Positions 1-7,393 are shown, numbered from the stretch's first letter. The stretch is DNA of 17,337 nt from JAVBLG01 sp031553655 (GCA_031553655.1 JAVBLG010000102.1:1-17337); one strand, 5' to 3'. Numbers and translations: made by a program. The notes: generated by a model not told the origin, from the sequence alone.

Positions 1-1645
1 CAGAGGCAACTTTCACCGCGTCAACGTTGTAGAATTTCAGTTTTTTGCGGGCGATGGTCTGCTTCATGGCGGCGGGAAGCTCTTTTTCCATGTCCTTCGC
101 GGACCAGTGTGAGTTCAGCACGAAGATGCCGCCGTCTTTGATGCCGGCCAGCACGTCGTATTGAGTCACATACGCGGACTTGTGGCAAGCCACATAGTCG
201 GCCTGGGTGATCAGGTAGGTGGACTGGATGGGCGATTTGCCGAAGCGCAGGTGCGACACGGTGAAGCCGCCGGACTTTTTGGAGTCGTAAGCGAAATAAC
301 CCTGGGCATACATGTCGGTGTTGTCGCCGATGATCTTGATGGCCTGCTTGTTGGCGCCCACGGTGCCGTCAGCGCCAAGGCCGAAGAATTTGCATTCCAC
401 GGTGCCGGCGGGCACGGTGCTGAAGTCTTCGCCCACATCCAGCGAGGTGTCGGAGACGTCGTCAACGATGCCCACGGTGAAGTGGTTTTTGGGGCCGCTG
501 GAAAGCATGTTGTCGTACACGGCTTTGCCCATGGCCGGGGTGAAGTCTTTGGAGCCGAGGCCGTAGCGGCCGCCCACCACAGTGGCCTTACGGCGCTGCT
601 GGAAGAGCGCGGTGCACACGTCTTGGTACAGGGGCTCGCCAAGGGAGCCGGGTTCTTTGGTGCGGTCAAGCACGGTGATGGTTTTGGCCGTGGCCGGGAC
701 GGCGCGCAGCAGATGTTCGGTGGAGAAGGGACGGAACAGGCGCACTTTCACCAGGCCAACGCGCTGGCCGCGGGCATTCAGGTAATCCACGGTTTCTTCT
801 ATAACTTCGCAGCCGGAACCCATGGCGATGATCACGCGGTCGGCTTCAGGGTGGCCCACATAGTCAAAGAGTTTGTAGGGGCGGCCGGTGAGGGCGCTGA
901 CCTTTTTCATGGATTCGATCACGATGCCGGGCACGGCGTCGTAATAGAGATTGGCCGCTTCACGGTTCTGGAAGTAAATGTCGGGGTTCTGAGCGGTACC
1001 GCGCTGATGCGGGTGCTCGGGGTTCATTGAGTTGGCGCGGAATTCTTCCACTTTGTCCCAGTTGACCAGCTTGCGAATGTCTTCATATTCGATGGTTTCA
1101 ATTTTCTGCACTTCGTGGGAGGTGCGGAAACCGTCGAAGAAGTGCATGAAGGGCACCGAGGCTTCAATGGCCGACAGGTGGGCCACCAGGGCGAGGTCCA
1201 TGCATTCCTGAACCGAGCTGGAGGCCAGCAGGGCAAAGCCGGTCTGGCGGGTGGCCATAACGTCCTGATGGTCGCCGAAAATGGACAGGGCGTGGGCGGC
1301 CAGGGCTCTGGCCGACACATGGAAAACACCCGGCAGAAGTTCGCCGGATATTTTGTACATGTTGGGAATCATCAGCAACAGGCCCTGCGAGGCGGTAAAG
1401 GTCGTGGTAAGCGCGCCGGCGGCCAGCGAGCCATGCACCGCGCCAGCCGCGCCGGCTTCGGATTGCAGTTCGCGCACGGCCACGGTCTGGCCCAGCAGGT
1501 TTTTGCGGCCCTGAGCGGCCCATTCGTCGGCCAGTTCACCCATGACGGAAGAGGGGGTGATGGGGAATATGGCCGATGTGTCCGAGAGCGCGTAGGCAAT
1601 ATGCGTGGTTGCTGTATTGCCGTCCATGGTTTTCATTTTCGCCAT
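1..1645 (-). CDS. nifJ: Pyruvate:ferredoxin (flavodoxin) oxidoreductase, N-terminal part
   Basis: This enzyme oxidatively decarboxylates pyruvate with CoA to acetyl-CoA and CO2 and reduces ferredoxin in the cytoplasm. Only the first 548 codons are present; the gene runs off the left edge, and single-chain PFORs are about 1200 residues. Visible landmarks are DGNTATTHIAYA at the N-terminus, FPITPSS near residues 27-33, the thiamine-site segment RELQSEAGAAGA near 59-70, FTASQGLLLMIPNMYKISGE, and FGDHQDVMATRQTGF. These belong to the pyrimidine-binding domain I. Domain II follows, with KLFDYVGHPEADRVIIAMGS and VLDRTKEPGSLGEPLYQDV. The part after it, with FFGLGADGTVGANKQAIKII, matches the start of the gamma-type domain. 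The sequence closely follows the Desulfovibrio africanus enzyme as I recall it. The start is the ATG at 1645, preceded by AAGGAG at 1655-1660 with 9-nt spacing. Internal ATGs three and six codons downstream lack such a site. Confidence 0.96.
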   Translation of the reverse strand, partial: MAKMKTMDGNTATTHIAYALSDTSAIFPITPSSVMGELADEWAAQGRKNLLGQTVAVRELQSEAGAAGAVHGSLAAGALTTTFTASQGLLLMIPNMYKISGELLPGVFHVSARALAAHALSIFGDHQDVMATRQTGFALLASSSVQECMDLALVAHLSAIEASVPFMHFFDGFRTSHEVQKIETIEYEDIRKLVNWDKVEEFRANSMNPEHPHQRGTAQNPDIYFQNREAANLYYDAVPGIVIESMKKVSALTGRPYKLFDYVGHPEADRVIIAMGSGCEVIEETVDYLNARGQRVGLVKVRLFRPFSTEHLLRAVPATAKTITVLDRTKEPGSLGEPLYQDVCTALFQQRRKATVVGGRYGLGSKDFTPAMGKAVYDNMLSSGPKNHFTVGIVDDVSDTSLDVGEDFSTVPAGTVECKFFGLGADGTVGANKQAIKIIGDNTDMYAQGYFAYDSKKSGGFTVSHLRFGKSPIQSTYLITQADYVACHKSAYVTQYDVLAGIKDGGIFVLNSHWSAKDMEKELPAAMKQTIARKKLKFYNVDAVKVAS

Positions 1646-1661
1646 TTCTTCTTGCTCCTTG

Positions 1662-1677
1662 CGCCGCTTACGCGGCG
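1662..1677 (-). promoter_or_regulatory. GC hairpin in the PFOR 5' leader
   Basis: A 6-bp perfect stem (CGCCGC/GCGGCG) closes a 4-base loop. In the PFOR mRNA it ends two bases upstream of the AAGGAG ribosome-binding site. It could stabilise the 5' leader or affect ribosome access. On the plus strand it is followed by TTATTTTT and so resembles a small terminator, but no plus-strand gene precedes it. Confidence 0.35.
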
Positions 1678-1923
1678 TTATTTTTCAAGCTGGTTCTTTA
1701 TTTTTGCCAAGCGGAACCGCCGCGAGGCCTGTTTCATAATTTCAACAAAGGAAATTTTGATGAACAACACAAAAAATCATCACAATGGCCGAAATTCTTA
1801 GGGCCTGCGATGCATAATATTTGTAAACCGGGAGATATTACCTCTTTTTATGGATTCAGTCCAGTATTCTATTAGAGAAAAAAATAACAAAGGTCATAAC
1901 CGATAGCATTGGCTCTTTTTAAG

Positions 1924-1971
1924 GACTATTTCCCCAAAAATGAACTTTGTTTTCAAACAAGAAAAATAGTC
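1924..1971. terminator. Two-level hairpin downstream of the DUF853 gene
   Basis: An 8-bp outer stem (GACTATTT/AAATAGTC) encloses an inner TTGTTT/AAACAA hairpin. It lies about 50-95 bases past the DUF853 stop codon on the minus strand. There is no clean terminal T-run, so the terminator role is inferred from position and folding only. Confidence 0.3.
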
Positions 1972-2017
1972 GTTTTGAAGCGGAGGCCAAGAGCGCTTTG
2001 GGAGGTAGCCCTGCCTG

Positions 2018-3568
2018 TTATTTCTTTCCGCCCAGCAATCCGCCGAGCACCCCGCGCACAATGCTGCGGCCCACGGCGCTACCAACGGCGCTGCCGATGG
2101 ATTTGGTTATGCTGCGCTGCGCTTCTTTGGCAATGCCGCCGGCAATGTCACCGGCTACTCCGCCGAAAAGATCTCCCCAGCCTCCATTCTGACCGGCCGC
2201 TCCGTTATCCGCTTTGCCTGAGGCCCCGCGTCCACCTGAGGAGCGGCTGGGCTTTTTTTCATCCGGACTGGGGGACAGAGCCCGTGAAGAAAGTATTTCA
2301 TAGGCCGACTCGCGGTCTACAGCTCGCTCATAAATTCCGTAAACCGGCGACTGGCGCATCACCTGGGCGCGTGCGTCACGGCTTATTAGTCCGGTTCCGC
2401 CCTCGGGCGGCAGAATAAAAGCCCGCTCGGCAATGGCCGGGCGGCCTTTTTCATCCAGCAGCGAAACCAGCGCTTCGCCCACGCCCAATTCGGCAATGGC
2501 GGTCTGACTGTTGAAAGCCGGGTTGGGGCGGAAAGAATCGGCCGCGGCCTTGAGGGCCTTTTGCTCCTTGGGAGTGTAAGCGCGCAGCGCGTGCTGAATT
2601 CTGTTGCCAAGCTGGGCAAGGATGTTCTCGGGTATGTCGGCCGGGCTTTGGGTGACAAAATATATGCCCACGCCTTTGGAGCGGACCAGGCGCACCACTT
2701 GCTCCACCTTTTCCACCAGAACCCTGGGCGAGTCCGAAAACAGCAGATGGGCCTCGTCAAAGAAAAAGACCAGGCGTGGTTTTTCCGGGTCGCCGCATTC
2801 GGGCATGGTTTCATACAACTCGGAAAGCATCCACAATAAAAAAGCGGCATAGGTCTTGGGGGCCTGCATCAGTTTGTCCGAAGCCAGAATGTTCACGGCC
2901 CCGCGCCCGCGCGCGTCGGTGAGCATCATATGTTTAAGCTCCAGAGCCGGTTCGCCGAAAAGTTTTTCCGCGCCCTGGCTCTCAAGCTGCAAAAGCGCCC
3001 GCTGTATCGCACCGATGCTGGCCGGAGCAATGTTGCCATAGGAATTGTTGAACTGGGTGCGATTGTCACCCACATACTCCACAAGCTTGCGCAAGTCTTT
3101 CAAATCAAGCAGCAGCAAGCCATTATCGTCGGCCAGCTTAAAAAGCAAGTGCAAAACGCCGCTCTGAGTCTCATTGAGGTTCAGCAGGCGTGAAAAAAGT
3201 AGCGGGCCGAAATGTGAGGTGGTGGCCCGCAGCGGATGCCCTTGCTCGCCAAAAACATCCCAGAAAATCGTGGGGAAGTTTTTATAGGCAAAGCCGTAAT
3301 TAAATAGGCCCATTTGACGCGCCCGCTCGTCAATCTTGGGATTGTTACCGCCCAGCCCGGCAAGGCCCGAAAGGTCGCCCTTGACGTCAGCCAGAAATAC
3401 CGGCGTGCCCATCTGGCTGAAGGTTTCGGCCAGTACCTGCAAAGTTATGGTTTTGCCCGTTCCGGTGGCCCCGGTAATCAGGCCGTGACGGTTGGCCATA
3501 TTGGGCAGAATGCGTATCTCTTTAGCGCCGCTTTTGGCGATTAAGGCTCCAATTTGCGGGTTATACAT
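2018..3568 (-). CDS. HerA/YjgR-type DUF853 ATPase
   Basis: A 516-residue P-loop ATPase of the HerA-FtsK type, matching the DUF853 (YjgR-like) family. The Walker A motif is GATGTGKT at residues 33-40. A conserved LADVKGDLSGLAG follows near 59-71. The Walker B motif LVFFFDEAH is at 266-274, and FVTQSPADIPENILAQLGNR carries the downstream sensor-type motif. The last 65 residues are low-complexity and glycine-rich: a charged linker, then an amphipathic, hydrophobic Gly/Ala/Val segment ending GGLLGGKK. Such tails are known in this family. The cellular role is not established; a DNA-translocating function is inferred from HerA. The ATG at 3568 has AAAGGAT upstream at a suitable distance. Its presumed leader is almost entirely the palindromic element at 3591-3712, an unusual arrangement that could affect expression. 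Confidence 0.9.
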   Translation of the reverse strand: MYNPQIGALIAKSGAKEIRILPNMANRHGLITGATGTGKTITLQVLAETFSQMGTPVFLADVKGDLSGLAGLGGNNPKIDERARQMGLFNYGFAYKNFPTIFWDVFGEQGHPLRATTSHFGPLLFSRLLNLNETQSGVLHLLFKLADDNGLLLLDLKDLRKLVEYVGDNRTQFNNSYGNIAPASIGAIQRALLQLESQGAEKLFGEPALELKHMMLTDARGRGAVNILASDKLMQAPKTYAAFLLWMLSELYETMPECGDPEKPRLVFFFDEAHLLFSDSPRVLVEKVEQVVRLVRSKGVGIYFVTQSPADIPENILAQLGNRIQHALRAYTPKEQKALKAAADSFRPNPAFNSQTAIAELGVGEALVSLLDEKGRPAIAERAFILPPEGGTGLISRDARAQVMRQSPVYGIYERAVDRESAYEILSSRALSPSPDEKKPSRSSGGRGASGKADNGAAGQNGGWGDLFGGVAGDIAGGIAKEAQRSITKSIGSAVGSAVGRSIVRGVLGGLLGGKK

Positions 3569-3590
3569 GGATTTGATCCTTTAAGTGAGA

Positions 3591-3712
3591 GCGGCGGGTT
3601 GGTTTGCCGTGATACTGCGTCAGACTTCGCTTTTGTCTCGCTGCGTGTACTAAAGAGTACACTCGCTCGCAAAAGCTCGTCTTCCTTGTCTGACGACAAA
3701 CCAACCCGCCGC
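3591..3712. repeat. Palindromic element, copy A
   Basis: A 122-bp element bounded by perfect 16-bp inverted arms, GCGGCGGGTTGGTTTG at 3591-3606 and its complement at 3697-3712. Inside are three more nested pairings: CGTCAGAC/GTCTGACG (3618-3625 with 3688-3695), GCTTTTG/CAAAAGC (3629-3635 with 3670-3676), and GTGTACT/AGTACAC (3645-3651 with 3656-3662) around an AAAG loop. It shares its core with copies at 14905-15054 and 16833-16963. It lies between divergent genes, directly upstream of the DUF853 ribosome-binding site. One reading frame is open through the whole element. Confidence 0.85.
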
Positions 3713-3715
3713 TGG

Positions 3716-3743
3716 TTAATTATATTGCGAAAAAAACTATAAT
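3716..3743 (+). promoter_or_regulatory. Candidate sigma-70 promoter for the deacetylase gene
   Basis: A perfect TATAAT at 3738-3743 lies 16 bp after a weak TTAATT at 3716-3721, about 70 bases upstream of the deacetylase start. On the opposite strand another TATAAT (plus positions 3719-3724) would start transcription near 3712, at the edge of palindromic copy A, and could serve the DUF853 gene. Both calls rest on motif matches only. Confidence 0.4.
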
Positions 3744-3819
3744 GCACTATCGACCGGCTTGTCACTTAAGTTTATCATTTGAATGTTATTACCTCAAACA
3801 GTTTTGGAGTGCTGAGCCC

Positions 3820-4815
3820 ATGATTGGATTTAAAAATGTTTTGTCGATGATTAGTGTATGCCTTTGCGCCATTTGTCCCGCATTCCACGCCCATGCCGCC
3901 AATATCGCGGAAAAATTGTGGACTCCCCAGGAACTCAGCGGAACGCCCAAGGATCTCGAACGGCGGCCCGGCCGAGACCTGATGCCTCCGGAACCGCGCG
4001 CGCCGCGCGAATCTCTGGCCCCGCTCCCCGAAGCCGAAGACGGGGTCATCCGCCGGGTGAGGCCCACTTCGGACCGGAAGCTGGTGGCGCTCACTTTTGA
4101 TGCTTGCGAACTGGCCACCGGATCAAGCGGTTACGAGTATCGCATTGTGGACTTCCTTCGCCGCGAAAAAATACCAGCCACATTTTTCATGGGCGGCAAA
4201 TGGATGCGCTCGCATCAGGAACGGGCCATGCAGATAATGGCCGATCCTCTCTTTGAAATTGCCAACCATGCCTGGAGCCATGGTAATTTCGCCATTATGG
4301 ATGAGCAGACGGCCCGCGAGCAAATTTTGTGGACCGAAGCCCAATACGAAACCACCAGATCAGCCCTTGCCTCCAAGGCAAACGCGGCTGGGCTCGATGC
4401 CGCGCTAATGGATGCCGTCCCCCGGCATATGAGCCTGTTCCGCCTGCCCTACGGCCGCTCGTCGCCAAAGTCGTTGCGCCTTCTCGGTTCCTTGGGTTTC
4501 AAGGTAATTCAATGGGATGTGGTGCCCGAACTGCCCGGCGACAACTCCGGGTCCGGCTTGGCCGCACAGGCCGCCTCCAGAGTGCGCCCTGGCTCCATAA
4601 TTTTGTTCCACGTCAACGCTGTGCCCAAAATGAGCAATGTCCTCCTCGAAAACCTGGTGACCCTGCTGCGCGCTAAAGGTTACAATTTTTTGACAGTGAG
4701 CGAGCTTCTCACCACAGGGCCGGCGGAAACAGCCAAAGACGGATACTTCAGCAAGCCGGGAGACAACGCCGCCTATGACCACAAATTCGGCAAAGACGGC
4801 ACGGGTGCGCGCTGA
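3820..4815 (+). CDS. Exported polysaccharide deacetylase (NodB homology domain)
   Basis: A predicted 331-residue secreted or periplasmic carbohydrate esterase of the CE4/NodB fold, which removes acetyl groups from polysaccharide amino sugars with a bound metal. A signal peptide with a cleavage-like AHA-A site is visible at residues 1-27. NodB motifs in order: LTFDACE near 91-97 (the TFDxCE variant rather than TFDDG), the HxxxH metal site in NHAWSHGN (H150, H154), FRLPYGRSS at 207-215, QWDVVPE near 231, and ILFHVN with H264. The substrate is not identifiable. The start is the ATG at 3820, because GGAG at 3806-3809 precedes it and the signal peptide begins there. An in-frame ATG at 3742 would add 26 residues before the signal sequence and overlaps the candidate promoter. 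The gene appears monocistronic. Confidence 0.9.
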   Translation: MIGFKNVLSMISVCLCAICPAFHAHAANIAEKLWTPQELSGTPKDLERRPGRDLMPPEPRAPRESLAPLPEAEDGVIRRVRPTSDRKLVALTFDACELATGSSGYEYRIVDFLRREKIPATFFMGGKWMRSHQERAMQIMADPLFEIANHAWSHGNFAIMDEQTAREQILWTEAQYETTRSALASKANAAGLDAALMDAVPRHMSLFRLPYGRSSPKSLRLLGSLGFKVIQWDVVPELPGDNSGSGLAAQAASRVRPGSIILFHVNAVPKMSNVLLENLVTLLRAKGYNFLTVSELLTTGPAETAKDGYFSKPGDNAAYDHKFGKDGTGAR

Positions 4816-5116
4816 AAGCGCTCGGAGTCGCGGGAGAAACCCCCTTCCCCCTTTACCAAAAACTTTTATTTTATACACAGCGCCACAAATAATTGCGCAT
4901 GATTCTTGATTGGCGTTGAACTTTAACGTCTCATAGTAGGATGCAAGTAAAAATTTACGTCGTAGTGTATAATCAGTATATTGAGGATAACACTCCGTTT
5001 TTCGCCTGATAACCACGGCTGTTCATTGGAAAGTTTTTCCCTCGCCCCCTTTCAATAATTTTTTATTAAGAAGCTTTCTAAAATAAGCCTGTATGTTACA
5101 AAAAAGTAATAATATA

Positions 5117-5134
5117 TTGGCATTATGCTTGCAT
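5117..5134 (+). promoter_or_regulatory. Sigma-54 (RpoN) promoter for flagellin
   Basis: TTGGCATTATGCTTGCAT matches the RpoN consensus TGGCAC-N5-TTGC. The invariant GG (5119-5120) and GC (5131-5132) are separated by exactly 10 bases. Transcription would start near 5145, giving a leader of about 92 bases. Sigma-54 control of flagellar genes with an enhancer-binding activator is well known. A second candidate, TCCGATAA at 5170-5177, resembles a sigma-28 -10 box but lacks a properly spaced -35. Confidence 0.75.
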
Positions 5135-5180
5135 GATGCTGATTCAGGTTTAGGCTGAAGTTAATTTTTTCCGATAAAAT

Positions 5181-5201
5181 TTCGCTGAATAGCCTAGCGA
5201 A
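5181..5201 (+). promoter_or_regulatory. Hairpin in the flagellin mRNA leader
   Basis: A perfect 6-bp stem (TTCGCT/AGCGAA) with a 9-base loop lies about 35 bases before the flagellin ATG, within the leader predicted from the sigma-54 promoter. It could stabilise the transcript or take part in post-transcriptional control. The downstream ribosome site is weak (GGGCGGG at 5223-5229). The role is inferred. Confidence 0.35.
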
Positions 5202-5236
5202 CTTTATACTGAAATTCATCGTGGGCGGGTATTGTA

Positions 5237-6619
5237 ATGGGAATGGTAATTAATAATAATTCTATGGCAGCCAACGCGGCGCGTAATCTCAACGCTCACT
5301 ATGCCAGCATGAGCGCGTCCACCCGGAGGCTATCCTCTGGTTTACGCGTGAATTCATCCGCTGATGACGCGGCCGGGCTGGCCATACGCGAATTGCAGCG
5401 GGCGGACATCGCCGCGCTCAACCAGGGCGCGCGCAATGCCAATGACGCCATATCGTTGCTGCAAACCGCCGACAGCGCGCTGCAAATCATTGATGAAAAA
5501 TTAATACGCATGAAAGAACTGGCTGAACAGGCGTCCACTGGCACCTATGATTCAACCCAGCGACTTATGATTGATTCGGAATTTCAGGCCATGGCTTCTG
5601 AAATAGACAGAATAGCCGCAGCTACAGACTTTAACGGCATACATCTGCTGAACGGCAATTTGAAGGGAACTCATAACGGCTCCGGCATGACCTCAACTGG
5701 AGCTCTAAAAGTCCATTTTGGTTCCGGAAACGATTCGGCCGAAGATTATTATTATATTGATATAGACGATTGCTCCGTAATGTCTTTGTTCAGGGAAGAT
5801 ATTGTGGACTGGGAAGGACTGACCTATGAAGACGGTGTGTATACGCTTGAAATTAGTGGAAAGGTAGCAGGCAATTGGGCAATTGGCCTGGACAGCTATG
5901 TCATACCGAGCGGACTTAAAAATCTGCGCATTGAGTCCCAGAACGGTGTTGATAGCCCGGCCCACAAGCCGCATGTAAATCTATTTTCTTCTGACGGAAC
6001 GCAATTGACCGGATACTCTCCTACTACAAATAGTGCCAACTGGTGGAACGGCATGAGCGGCGCTCAGATTGTACAAGGTAACGGTTTTGCGTCTGACGCG
6101 GTATTTGATGATTCAAAGATTATAAACACAGCCGGGCAGACGGTAAGCCATAACGGCCTTACCGTTAATATGGTTACCAGTCAGAATGAAGCAATGGATG
6201 CCTGGGAAGTAATCACTATTGATAAAGTTACCGACAATATGGTTTTCTTGATCGGAGGGCACTCAACCGGACTTTGTAACAATTATGATTTGCGCATTTC
6301 ATTTGAAGCGGATCGGCCTTCAATAGCCACCCAGGGTCTGGCTCAGGGCATGCTTGGAAGGGTTGATACTGCGATTACGCGTAAGGATAATACGCGCGCT
6401 CATATCGGTTCGTTGCAAAATCGTCTGGAAAATACTGTTTCAAATCTTACTATACAGGCTGAAAATCTTCAGGCGGCGGAATCCAGAATTTCTGACGTGG
6501 ATGTCTCCACTGAAATGACCACCTTTGTAAGAAATCAAATTTTGACCCAGGCCGCTGTGGCCATGCTTTCCCAAGCCAATTCCATGCCCAGGATGGCCAT
6601 GCAGATTATTGGCGGATAG
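5237..6619 (+). CDS. fliC: Flagellin
   Basis: A 460-residue filament subunit. The N-terminal D0/D1 region (about 1-145) contains VINNNSMAANAARNLN, RRLSSGLRVNSSADDAAGLA and RMKELAEQAS, and ends with DFNGIHLLNG. The C-terminal D1/D0 region (about 365-460) contains ISDVDVSTEMTTFVRNQILT and ends QANSMPRMAMQIIGG. Between them is a variable surface region of about 220 residues that I cannot match to a known insert. It is rich in acidic and aromatic residues and contains two cysteines (C179, C347), unusual for an exported flagellin. The ATG at 5237 was chosen because MGMVINNN matches the usual flagellin start; the upstream ribosome-binding site is weak. The D1 segment resembles the TLR5-recognised type. 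A sigma-54 promoter at 5117-5134 should drive it as a single-gene transcript ending at the hairpin at 6721-6772. Confidence 0.96.
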   Translation: MGMVINNNSMAANAARNLNAHYASMSASTRRLSSGLRVNSSADDAAGLAIRELQRADIAALNQGARNANDAISLLQTADSALQIIDEKLIRMKELAEQASTGTYDSTQRLMIDSEFQAMASEIDRIAAATDFNGIHLLNGNLKGTHNGSGMTSTGALKVHFGSGNDSAEDYYYIDIDDCSVMSLFREDIVDWEGLTYEDGVYTLEISGKVAGNWAIGLDSYVIPSGLKNLRIESQNGVDSPAHKPHVNLFSSDGTQLTGYSPTTNSANWWNGMSGAQIVQGNGFASDAVFDDSKIINTAGQTVSHNGLTVNMVTSQNEAMDAWEVITIDKVTDNMVFLIGGHSTGLCNNYDLRISFEADRPSIATQGLAQGMLGRVDTAITRKDNTRAHIGSLQNRLENTVSNLTIQAENLQAAESRISDVDVSTEMTTFVRNQILTQAAVAMLSQANSMPRMAMQIIGG

Positions 6620-6720
6620 AGCTGACTGTGGATTGAAACATGATGTGCCGAGCATATTTGCGCCGCAAGGTAAAAACGCAATCGGCGCAATCGAAAGTTT
6701 TTGAAGAGAGAAGGGGGAGT

Positions 6721-6772
6721 TTGAGGGGGAAGGGAGAAACTTTTTTCAAAAAGTTTCTCCCTTCCCCCTCAA
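6721..6772. terminator. Perfect 25-bp polypurine inverted repeat (hairpin P1)
   Basis: Two perfect 25-base arms, 6721-6745 and 6748-6772, are separated by two bases. The left arm reads TTGAG, then GGGG-A-A-GGG runs, then AAACTTTTT. The right arm is the exact complement. It lies about 100 bases after the flagellin stop, where a terminator is expected, and is one of three related hairpins (also 15135-15188 and 17261-17314). No T-run follows it on the plus strand, so it may act as a palindromic repeat or mRNA 3'-end stabiliser rather than a classic terminator. Confidence 0.65.
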
Positions 6773-6781
6773 CAAAAAAAT

Positions 6782-7393
6782 ATGCTCGAATTTGACATGG
6801 CGGCGGTTTTTCTGGCGTCGGCGTCCGGCGGTTTCCGCAGCGGGCAACGTATGCTGCATTTTACCGGGGCGGTGATTACCGGAATTTTATCTGGAATATT
6901 CATGCTGATTGCCCGCGATTTGCTTTGCGGCATGGGAGCCATCGGCATTTTGACATCCGGGCGCGTGCTGGGGGCGGCGGTGGCAGGAGGAGTTTTGGGA
7001 TTTGTTCTGGTAAGGCGGTTGGGTGGAACGGCGCATGTGCGAAAGACATTCGCCTGTCTGGAAGGGACGGCCCTTGGGCTGGGCGCGGCGGCCGGGCTTT
7101 TGCGCGGGCTGTATATGGGCCTGCCTGTTACCGGCTGTGTCATGCTTGGGGTTTTAACCGGAATAGCTGGAAGCGTGGCCCGCGATGTGTGCCTTGCGGA
7201 AATGCCGCTTACTGTTGCGGCCGACTTTCATTTTATGGCCGCCGCCATAGGGGCTATGTTTGGCTTCGGCCTTGCTTTGGCCGGTCTGTCACCTCTGGCG
7301 GCCGGGCTTGGCGCGGCGGCAGCAGGCTTGCTGTTATGCTTGTTCGGATTTTGGCGGCGAACAAGGACTGGCCAAGCCGATCTCGATTATTAG
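6782..7393 (+). CDS. UPF0126/TRIC-type integral membrane protein
   Basis: A 203-residue, very hydrophobic protein with six or seven probable membrane helices. It shows the two-fold internal repeat of the UPF0126 (YicG/YadS, bacterial TRIC-like) family. Repeat one has ASGGFRSGQRMLHFTGAV and ends in IARDLLCG; repeat two has VLTGIAGSVARDVCLAEMPL, matching the family's GGxxRDxxxxxxP signature. The first repeat is degenerate at the glycine-rich turn. Bacterial TRIC proteins are cation channels; transport here is inferred only from family. The ATG at 6782 lies 9 bases after a perfect 25-bp inverted repeat and has no visible ribosome-binding site. An in-frame ATG at 6797 is no better. The gene may be weakly or leaderlessly translated. 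Its convergent neighbour ends at 7480. Confidence 0.75.
   Translation: MLEFDMAAVFLASASGGFRSGQRMLHFTGAVITGILSGIFMLIARDLLCGMGAIGILTSGRVLGAAVAGGVLGFVLVRRLGGTAHVRKTFACLEGTALGLGAAAGLLRGLYMGLPVTGCVMLGVLTGIAGSVARDVCLAEMPLTVAADFHFMAAAIGAMFGFGLALAGLSPLAAGLGAAAAGLLLCLFGFWRRTRTGQADLDY

Larger units (their letters stand above)
1646..2017. other. Intergenic region between PFOR and the DUF853 gene
   Basis: This 372-bp stretch has no convincing gene. It should hold the PFOR promoter on the minus strand and the end of the DUF853 transcript. I see a 6-bp GC hairpin next to the PFOR ribosome site (1662-1677), a TGATGA/TCATCA dyad with 13-bp spacing (1758-1782), and a two-level hairpin at 1924-1971. Several AT-rich minus-strand stretches could be -10 boxes, but none has a good -35 partner, so I do not call a promoter. 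Confidence 0.5.
4816..5236. other. Regulatory gap between the deacetylase and flagellin genes
   Basis: This 421-bp stretch has no supported gene. A short GCGCT-gaa-AGCGC hairpin overlaps the deacetylase stop (4809-4821). At 4832-4870 and 5028-5060 lie pieces resembling broken arms of the GGGGGAAGGG hairpin family found elsewhere in the window. A GTAAA-AA-TTTAC palindrome sits at 4947-4958. TTTACG at 4954-4959 is 17 bp from TATATT at 4977-4982, a possible weak sigma-70 site. The right end holds the flagellin promoter and leader. The remaining AT-rich sequence is a natural place for activator-binding sites of a sigma-54 promoter, but none was identified. Confidence 0.5.

Noticed and set aside
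161..1030. A 289-codon plus-strand open frame opposite the PFOR gene
   Set aside because: It is antisense to clearly conserved PFOR codons, has no ribosome site, and its Gly/His/Ala/Val-rich composition is typical of a shadow frame.
1115..1801. A 228-codon plus-strand open frame opposite the PFOR start, running into the intergenic region
   Set aside because: Most of it is antisense to PFOR; the intergenic tail shows no recognisable domain.
1760..1801. Possible 13-codon peptide (MNNTKNHHNGRNS) with AAAGGA upstream
   Set aside because: Very short, with no downstream plus-strand gene to regulate and no hairpin pair of an attenuator; likely chance.
3591..3712. Copy A as a simple rho-independent terminator
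   Set aside because: It lies between divergent gene starts rather than at a gene end, is far longer than a terminator needs, and has relatives inside birA.
3554..3742. 62-codon plus-strand open frame across palindromic copy A
   Set aside because: Its openness mirrors the frame used in birA and is interesting for the element, but it has no ribosome site and no reason to be an independent gene.
3742..3819. N-terminal extension of the deacetylase from the ATG at 3742
   Set aside because: It would place 26 residues before a clear signal peptide and overlaps the candidate -10 box; the ATG at 3820 has a ribosome site.
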